Assembly: GCA_016462055.1 (NCBI GenBank)
Contig: JAEMTX010000054.1
Span: 1-10,696, forward strand
Length of the DNA: 10,696 bases
Origin: Acidimicrobiia bacterium
GTDB taxonomy: Bacteria; Actinomycetota; Acidimicrobiia; Acidimicrobiales; Acidimicrobilacustridaceae
Reading direction: 5' to 3'
Under the pieces are notes generated by a model that was not told where the DNA came from, did no database searches, and saw only the letters and a program-made list of their open reading frames with translations. The position numbers and the translations under genes are program-made. Positions 5,617-10,696 of the stretch are shown here, piece by piece (the stretch's first letter is position 1; every line of letters starts with the position of its first letter).

Positions 5617-8046
5617 CTAGGCGCTAACAGTTTCTGCTGCGGCTTCGATGCCACTGCCGAATCGCTTCGAGATAACCAGCGCACTCACGACAACTACAAG
5701 CGCTGCGCCAGCGACGACGTAACGCATGTTGTTGTGCTGCAACTCGATGATGGCGGGAAGCATCAACAGTGACACAAGGTTCATCACCTTGATAAGCGGG
5801 TTGAGTGCTGGGCCGGCGGTGTCCTTGAACGGATCACCAACGGTGTCGCCGATGACAGCAGCTTTGTGAGTTTCTGAACCCTTGCCGCCTTCATTGCCAT
5901 CTTCGATGTACTTCTTTGCGTTATCCCATGCGCCACCGGCGTTGGACAAGAAGTTGGCCATGAGCTGACCGGTAACAATCGCAGCGGCAAGGAATGCGCC
6001 GAGAGCGAGGTAACCAATACCGAAACCGATGATGACCGGCGTAAGCACTGCGAGAAGTGCCGGCGTGGCAAGTTCGCGAAGTGATGCACGGGTGCAAATA
6101 TCAATGACGGGTCCGTAGTCGGGACGCTCGGTGTAGTCCATGATTCCGGGCTTCTCGCGGAACTGTCGACGAACTTCTTCAACAACCGTTCCGGCTGTGC
6201 GAGACACCGCACGGATCGCAAGAGACGAGAACAAGAACGCAACGGAGCCACCGATGAGAAGACCAATGAAGGTCTTCGGGTCGGCAACGTTGATGGTGAC
6301 GAGGCTTGTAAGCGTTCCGTTGAGTTCACGGAAGGCGACATCAGCAACATCTGAGGTGGCACGCACGATTGTCTCGGAGTACGAGGCGAACAGTGCGACA
6401 GCAGCGATAACTGCCGAACCGATGGCGAAGCCCTTGGTGACAGCCTTGGTGGTGTTACCCACGGCATCGAGACCGACCATGATGCGCTCGGGTTCGCCTT
6501 CGAATTCGCCAGCCATTTCGGCAATGCCAGCAGCATTGTCAGCAACGGGACCGAAGGTGTCTTCGGCCACGATGATGCCAGTGGTGGCGAGCATGCCAAT
6601 ACCGGTAAGGGCAATGAGGTACAGCGAGAAGGCAATATTTCCGCCACCGAGCATGAGTGCAGTTCCGATAGCAACTGCAATCGCGATGAGGGCCCACACT
6701 GCTGATTCAAGGCCAAGCGAAATACCTTCAAGCACGGTGGTTGCAGGGCCAGTGCGTGCTGCCTTGGCGATGTCCTGAACGGGCTTGGTCTTGGTTGATG
6801 TGAAGTACTGCGTGATCTTTGAAGCAACAAAGCCGAGAACAACACCAGTAACAATTGCGCCGAACAAACGAGCGCCAGGCTGCGAAATGGTCGAGCCCTC
6901 TGGGTTGCCGATGTAAAAGAAGGCCACAAGACCAGCGCCGATGATGGCGATGATCTGTGCGGCGTAAATGCCACGGTTAATGGCTTTTAGTGCATCGTTG
7001 TCATCGCTTGGACGGCCCTTCACAACGAAGATGCCGATCATTGAAGCAACAAGGCCGATAGTTACAACAGCAAGCGGGAAGATGAGTCCCTTCACCGCGA
7101 TGTTTCCGCCAGCGATGAGGGTGACGCCATCGGGGCCAATTTTGGCGGCGCCAAGGCCGATGGCCTGGAACGCCGACACACCGAGAATGATCGACGCCAC
7201 GAGCGTGACAGCGAAGGACTCGAAAAGGTCAGCGGCCATGCCGGCGCAATCGCCCACGTTGTCGCCGACGTTGTCGGCGATGGTGGCCGGGTTACGGGGG
7301 TCGTCTTCGGGGATTCCGGCTTCAACCTTGCCGACGAGGTCGGCACCGACGTCGGCGGCCTTCGTGAAGATGCCACCACCCACGCGCAGGAAGAGGGCGA
7401 GGAGCGAGCCACCGAAACCGAAACCAATGAGAATCGAGGTTGAGGTGTTCTGGAACAGCATCACGATGACAACGGCGCCGAGAAGGCCGAGGCCAGCGGT
7501 GAGCAGACCGGCAACGCCACCGGTGCGGAAAGCAACCTTGAGCGCAGCATCGAAGTCGCTGCGCTTCGCTGCAGCGGCGGTGCGAACGTTGCCGCGAACG
7601 GCGAGCCACATGCCAAAGAAGCCGATTGCCGCAGAGAAGAGGCAACCCATGATGAACGCTGCGGTGCGGAAAATGCCCGACTGCAGGAATGTCATCACTT
7701 CAGCGCCACCAATGATGCTCTTTCCGTCCTTTTCGAGGATCGGCATCTTGTTGATGGCGGTCGAGGTGAGGAACACCACGACGGCCAACGGGATCACGAT
7801 CATGCCGATCGTGCGGAACTGACGCTTCAAGTAGGCAAGTGCGCCCTCTTGAATCGCGCCAGCGATCTCCTGCATCTTTTCGGTGCCTTGGTCCTGCTTG
7901 AGTACGCCGCGCATGAGCACGACGCCAAGGACGAGGGCGAACACTGCAACGGCGGCGGCAAAAATCAGCCATCCCCATTCAGTGCTGGTAAGCGTGAAGG
8001 CTTGATAGCCACCTTCGGCGGCGAGAACCTGGGTCATCTGGTCCAT
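5617..8046 (-). CDS. hppA: Membrane-bound proton-translocating pyrophosphatase, K+-independent type
   Basis: This integral membrane enzyme hydrolyses pyrophosphate to phosphate and moves H+ across the cytoplasmic membrane. It is 809 residues with about 16 membrane spans, within the upper range for bacterial members. Substrate and Mg-binding motifs are intact: DVGADLVGKVE (Asp232, Asp236, Lys240, Glu242), then EDDPRNPATIADNVGDNVGD (247-266), CAGMAADLFE (267-276), and GDTVGDPFKDTAGPALNPL near the C-terminus (Asp734, Asp738, Asp742). The class-marking motif GNTTKAVTKG has Lys534 and Thr537, the pair that in this family goes with K+-independent H+ pumping; K+-dependent enzymes have Ala at the first position. 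ATG 8046 has a poor ribosome binding site. The ATG at 8037 (Met4) has AGGA 8 bases upstream and may be the true start. A terminator hairpin lies just upstream in the leader, and the 28-bp palindrome ends the unit. Confidence 0.97.
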   Translation of the reverse strand: MDQMTQVLAAEGGYQAFTLTSTEWGWLIFAAAVAVFALVLGVVLMRGVLKQDQGTEKMQEIAGAIQEGALAYLKRQFRTIGMIVIPLAVVVFLTSTAINKMPILEKDGKSIIGGAEVMTFLQSGIFRTAAFIMGCLFSAAIGFFGMWLAVRGNVRTAAAAKRSDFDAALKVAFRTGGVAGLLTAGLGLLGAVVIVMLFQNTSTSILIGFGFGGSLLALFLRVGGGIFTKAADVGADLVGKVEAGIPEDDPRNPATIADNVGDNVGDCAGMAADLFESFAVTLVASIILGVSAFQAIGLGAAKIGPDGVTLIAGGNIAVKGLIFPLAVVTIGLVASMIGIFVVKGRPSDDNDALKAINRGIYAAQIIAIIGAGLVAFFYIGNPEGSTISQPGARLFGAIVTGVVLGFVASKITQYFTSTKTKPVQDIAKAARTGPATTVLEGISLGLESAVWALIAIAVAIGTALMLGGGNIAFSLYLIALTGIGMLATTGIIVAEDTFGPVADNAAGIAEMAGEFEGEPERIMVGLDAVGNTTKAVTKGFAIGSAVIAAVALFASYSETIVRATSDVADVAFRELNGTLTSLVTINVADPKTFIGLLIGGSVAFLFSSLAIRAVSRTAGTVVEEVRRQFREKPGIMDYTERPDYGPVIDICTRASLRELATPALLAVLTPVIIGFGIGYLALGAFLAAAIVTGQLMANFLSNAGGAWDNAKKYIEDGNEGGKGSETHKAAVIGDTVGDPFKDTAGPALNPLIKVMNLVSLLMLPAIIELQHNNMRYVVAGAALVVVVSALVISKRFGSGIEAAAETVSA

Positions 8047-8056
8047 CCTGGTGAGG

Positions 8057-8075
8057 GTTCCGTGGGATTCGGAAC
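8057..8075 (-). promoter_or_regulatory. Short hairpin just before the hppA start
   Basis: On the minus strand GTTCCG and CGGAAC are a perfect 6-bp inverted repeat around a 7-base loop. They lie between the T-run of the leader terminator and the hppA start codon, ending 10 bases before the ATG. The hairpin could affect ribosome access or compete with other leader structures. It is seen directly as a repeat; any function is inference. Confidence 0.4.
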
Positions 8076-8079
8076 GGGC

Positions 8080-8108
8080 AAAAAACGCGCACGGGACCGG
8101 CCCGTGCG
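8080..8108 (-). terminator. Intrinsic terminator or attenuator in the hppA leader
   Basis: On the minus strand CGCACGGG (8101-8108) pairs perfectly with CCCGTGCG (8088-8095) around a 5-base loop. Two bases (CG) and then TTTTTT (8080-8085) follow. This is a textbook intrinsic terminator oriented toward hppA and ends only 33 bases before its ATG. Since no promoter is visible in those 33 bases, transcription of hppA probably has to pass through it, which suggests attenuation. The simpler alternative is that it ends the beta-propeller gene transcript, whose stop is about 200 bases upstream. Confidence 0.75.
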
Positions 8109-8311
8109 AGGCCAGAACAGTACCGCGGTCGGGTCCTCAGGCTTGAAATGGTGGGTTTGAGGCCCATTCAAGGGCTGGGAAGGGCCCCAGAGAGTGCGAA
8201 CATGGATCGGTGACCTCGCCTGATGGCTCCCACGACCATGGCCATTCCCGTGGGGTCGCGGTTCGGGCTGGAGCTCGCCACACTGGACGGCTCTGAGCGC
8301 AGGTTCAGTTA
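8109..8311 (-). other. Non-coding structured leader between the beta-propeller gene and hppA
   Basis: No gene is supported here on either strand. On the minus strand, in order of transcription, three inverted repeats are seen. One is CCCACG/CGTGGG at 8229-8254. One is CTGGG/CCCAG at 8175-8190 with a 6-base loop. One is CTTGAATGG/CCATTTCAAG at 8142-8172 with one bulged base. The last two are separated by only 2 bases, so they could stack. The terminator at 8080-8108 follows. The arrangement of several hairpins and then a terminator before a start codon is the form of a cis-acting riboregulator, but no known riboswitch class is recognised. A possible -10 (TACTGT, about 8117-8122) lies just before the terminator, without a clear -35. 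Confidence 0.4.
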
Positions 8312-9847
8312 TTAGTCACCGATTGCGTACAACTGTCCACCACGAGTGCCGACATAGATTCGGCCTTTCCATACAGTGGGCGTTGACTCAATGCAGCCAC
8401 TGAGTTTCACGGTCCACTTGAGTGGAGGGTCAACTCGGGGATTCGAAATGTCGTAGGCGTTGAGGTTTCCCTGACAATCGCCCTCAATCAGGGTGTTGTC
8501 GATAACAACAGGTGAGCTCCAAGTTTGGGATCCAAGATTCTTTTGCCAAACAACTTCGCCGGTGTTCTGGTCGATGCCAAGAAGTCGTCCGGCATTTGTA
8601 GCCGCGTACACAATGCCGTTTGCGATGGCGGAAGTGGCCCAAATTCCTTGTTTTCCTGGGGCTTGGTCTTTGACGGACCACACAATCGGATTGTCTGGTT
8701 TCGTCGGATCAAGCTTCACGATCTGGCCGACTTCGGTAGATCTGGCGTTACGTCGTTCATATTCGGAACCGATGTAGAGGAATCCGTCCTTGTCGGCGAC
8801 GATCGATGCGTCGGTGTCATCGCCTGTCCAGAACCGGAATGTTCGCGTTGGTGTTCCGCCCGACTTCAACTTGCTGATGTCCCAGCCCTGCACGAGACCG
8901 CCGGAGTTCGCGAAGTAGACGGTGTTTCCCGTGATTGCTACTGAGTTCTCAATTGAAAACTGCCGGTCAGTGATATTCGGCTGAAGTTCAGCGTCCCAAC
9001 TAGGAGTCTTGAACACGACCTGAGGCGCAACGGTGACTTTGCCTGCGGCGTCGTATCCGCGGTTCAACTTAACGATGTAGAACCAGCTGTTCTCGCCGCC
9101 TTCGAACATGTAGTCGTCGATGATGAGTGGTGAACCATCCCAGTCATCGTTCCAAACCTGTTGAACTCCGTCGTAGGCCGAAAGCTTCCAGAGTTCAACC
9201 GGTGCTGGTCCTCGGTCCGTGGCGATGATGTGCAAGAAGTTGTCTCGCGATCCGCTGTAGGTGAGCGGATAGCCGTCGGGATCAGTAGTGACTGTTCCCT
9301 TGATGATGTCGCCAGTTTTGAACGGGCTAATGAGGTCTTTGCCCGTTTCTGAATCAAGCCAGTGGACCGCGTAGTCATATGCGCCGAATGACACAATGGT
9401 TTTGCCGTTCGACTCATAAACATTTGGATTGCCTGTCCAGCCGGTTCCGCACCATGTTGAAGTACCCGAACCGTCAGTTGACTTCCCACACATGCTGCCG
9501 TTCTGCGGGTACGACCACAAGATTTTTGGCGCTGAGGGGACGGGGCCCAGTCCATAGAACGAGCGTGTTGGATTCCCACGGAACGTGAGAACTCCTGGAA
9601 CTTTCGTGCTCCACATGGAACCCGAAGATTTCGGATTCACCCAACCCTCATAGGGGGCTTCGGTGGTTGTCGTGGTTCCCTTGGCCGTCGTGTCTGGCGA
9701 TTCGGAGGATGCGCTGTCGGCATTGTTTGACTTCGAATCAGATCCGCTCGTGACCACGACGAGTCCAAGGACGATGACTGCTACTGCGGCGACTGCAAGC
9801 GCAAAAACTCTCCATGGAGTCTTCGGGACCGGCTTGGCGTGCTTCAT
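8312..9847 (-). CDS. Membrane-anchored PQQ-type beta-propeller protein
   Basis: The product is 511 residues. A short basic N-terminus and one hydrophobic helix (about 14-33) predict an uncleaved anchor or signal sequence with the bulk outside the membrane. No lipobox is seen. A Ser/Thr-rich linker (about 34-65) is followed by a domain of repeated beta-strand units in the style of PQQ-like/BamB-type propellers. Examples are YAATNAGRLLGIDQNTGEVV, GDCQGNLNAYDI and the final IYVGTRGGQLYAIGD. Four cysteines lie in the outer domain: a pair in the CGKSTDGSGTSTWC region, one in EGDCQGN and one in LSGCIES; they may form disulfides. No catalytic motif of a quinoprotein dehydrogenase was recognised, so a structural, binding or scaffold role is more likely than PQQ-enzyme activity. 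The gene ends in tandem TAA stops. ATG 9847 has a weak ribosome binding site. It lies 39 bases after prfC on the same strand and may be cotranscribed with it. Confidence 0.88.
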   Translation of the reverse strand: MKHAKPVPKTPWRVFALAVAAVAVIVLGLVVVTSGSDSKSNNADSASSESPDTTAKGTTTTTEAPYEGWVNPKSSGSMWSTKVPGVLTFRGNPTRSFYGLGPVPSAPKILWSYPQNGSMCGKSTDGSGTSTWCGTGWTGNPNVYESNGKTIVSFGAYDYAVHWLDSETGKDLISPFKTGDIIKGTVTTDPDGYPLTYSGSRDNFLHIIATDRGPAPVELWKLSAYDGVQQVWNDDWDGSPLIIDDYMFEGGENSWFYIVKLNRGYDAAGKVTVAPQVVFKTPSWDAELQPNITDRQFSIENSVAITGNTVYFANSGGLVQGWDISKLKSGGTPTRTFRFWTGDDTDASIVADKDGFLYIGSEYERRNARSTEVGQIVKLDPTKPDNPIVWSVKDQAPGKQGIWATSAIANGIVYAATNAGRLLGIDQNTGEVVWQKNLGSQTWSSPVVIDNTLIEGDCQGNLNAYDISNPRVDPPLKWTVKLSGCIESTPTVWKGRIYVGTRGGQLYAIGD

Positions 9848-9886
9848 GGCGAGACCCGATTCAGATCATGGGTGAACGTCAGCTGA

Positions 9887-10696
9887 TCAGCCGGCGCTGC
9901 CTTCGGCTACCAGTCGTTCGAGCACGAGTTCGGGGTTGTCGGCCTCGAGGCGCTCAAGCCAGAACTGGCTTTCGAACAGCGCCATGAGCGTACCGTCGGC
10001 TTTCTCAAGGATCCGGACACCACGCATTCCTTGCAATTTCGAACCGCTTTCACGATCGGTTCGGCGGGCCACCTTGTAATTGGTGGGCAAAAGCTCGACG
10101 GGAGCGCCGAATTCGTTTTCCAGTCGATAGACCGCGACATCGAACTGCATCGGGCCGACCGCGGCGAGCACGGGAGCAGAATCGCCTTGATCAATATCGC
10201 GCAGAACCTGCACGACACCTTCCTCATCGAGTTGGGCGATCCCTCGACGGAACTGCTTGTAGCGACCGGTGTCTTTCACCCGAGCAACCGAAAAGTACTC
10301 GGGAGCGAAACTTGGGATAGCGGGAAACTCGACTGGTTTGTCGAGCCACAGAGTGTCGCCCACTCGCACATCCGTTGCGTTTACGAGGCCAACAACGTCG
10401 CCAGGAAACGCCTCATCGATTGTCTCCCGCTCTGACCCAAAAACTTGGTGCGCATATTTTGTCGCAAAAGGTTTTCCGGTCGTCCCGTGGGTAATGACCA
10501 TGCCGCGTTCAAATTTTCCAGAACAGACACGCATGAACGCGATGCGGTCGCGATGCGACGGGTCCATGTTGGCTTGAACCTTGAAGACGAAACCCGAGAA
10601 TGGATCATCGAGTTCACGGATTGCGCCCTGAGCGTCCGGGCGAGAACTTGGAGATGGAACGAGGTCGATGATCGCATCGAGAAGTTTGCGAACACC
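9887..10696 (-). CDS. prfC: Peptide chain release factor 3, C-terminal part (5' end beyond the window)
   Basis: RF3 is a translational GTPase that removes RF1/RF2 from the ribosome after termination. The visible 269 residues cover domains II and III; the N-terminal GTPase domain lies beyond the right edge. The frame is open through base 10696, so the internal Met at 10567 is not the start. Diagnostic stretches are DDPFSGFVFKVQANMDPSHR (RF3 of E. coli has DKFTGFVFKIQANMDPKHR), DRIAFMRVCSGKFERGM, EAFPGDVVGLVNATDVRVGD, FAPEYFSVARVKD, QLDEEGVVQVLRD and AAVGPMQFDVAVYRLENEFG. The C-terminus is complete. EF-G and BipA are excluded by the FKVQANMDPSHR signature. The neighbouring beta-propeller gene lies 39 bases downstream, with no terminator seen between them. 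Confidence 0.95.
   Translation of the reverse strand, partial: GVRKLLDAIIDLVPSPSSRPDAQGAIRELDDPFSGFVFKVQANMDPSHRDRIAFMRVCSGKFERGMVITHGTTGKPFATKYAHQVFGSERETIDEAFPGDVVGLVNATDVRVGDTLWLDKPVEFPAIPSFAPEYFSVARVKDTGRYKQFRRGIAQLDEEGVVQVLRDIDQGDSAPVLAAVGPMQFDVAVYRLENEFGAPVELLPTNYKVARRTDRESGSKLQGMRGVRILEKADGTLMALFESQFWLERLEADNPELVLERLVAEGSAG

Noticed and set aside
5784..7822. Long open frames antisense to and overlapping hppA (plus-strand 6140-6778 and 6968-7822, minus-strand 5784-6974)
   Set aside because: They are in other frames of a strongly conserved pyrophosphatase gene, have low-complexity Ser/Pro/Thr/Ala composition and no ribosome binding site or family resemblance.
8112..8290. tRNA, SRP RNA or other housekeeping RNA in the hppA leader
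   Set aside because: A GGTTCGGG stretch resembles a T-loop, but no acceptor, D or anticodon arms can be drawn, and no conserved SRP tetraloop motif is present.
9882..9891. 10-bp palindrome GCTGATCAGC at the prfC stop as a terminator
   Set aside because: It has no loop, is short, lacks a T-run and overlaps the stop codon; probably chance.

Overview
The window looks like chromosomal core-genome DNA from an actinomycete-type bacterium. The lineage is probably Actinomycetota of moderate GC, perhaps Acidimicrobiia-like, but that is inference. The evidence is an MprA/MprB-like two-component pair, a GlnK-type PII gene fused by overlap to an amt gene, a K+-independent-type membrane pyrophosphatase, an actinobacterial-style FKBP-like lipoprotein, and likely leaderless starts. 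No mobile element, CRISPR array, tRNA or rRNA was seen.

Layout, left to right. Bases 1-532 (minus) hold the N-terminal part of an FKBP-like lipoprotein. It is divergent from a two-component operon on the plus strand: an OmpR/PhoB-family response regulator (706-1392) and its sensor kinase (1389-2756, 4-base overlap). A second plus-strand unit follows: PII protein glnK (2983-3324) and ammonium transporter amt (3324-4961, 1-base overlap), closed by a 13-bp hairpin at 4979-5010. A small two-helix membrane protein of unknown function (5150-5551, plus) then converges on hppA (5617-8046, minus), with a perfect 28-bp palindrome between them as a shared terminator. Upstream of hppA lies a 265-base leader with several predicted hairpins and an intrinsic terminator ending only about 33 bases before the hppA start codon. 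Further right, all on the minus strand, are a membrane-anchored PQQ-type beta-propeller protein (8312-9847) and the C-terminal 269 residues of peptide chain release factor 3, prfC (9887 to the window edge).

How the genes may work together. PII and Amt form the classic nitrogen-sensing and ammonium-uptake couple. The two-component system next to it resembles envelope-stress MprAB. The divergent lipoprotein with a folding-catalyst-like domain fits an envelope role, although its apparent active site is degenerate. hppA couples pyrophosphate hydrolysis to proton export and so links biosynthesis with membrane energy.

The most interesting signals are non-coding. First, 8-bp direct repeats with a 3-bp spacer lie before the response regulator; this is the geometry of an MprA/OmpR-family operator. 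Second, a different but very clean 8-bp repeat with the same geometry, resembling an E. coli Pho box, lies before glnK-amt. Third, there is a probable attenuator in the hppA leader. No wholly new multi-gene system is evident; the coding content is mostly ordinary.
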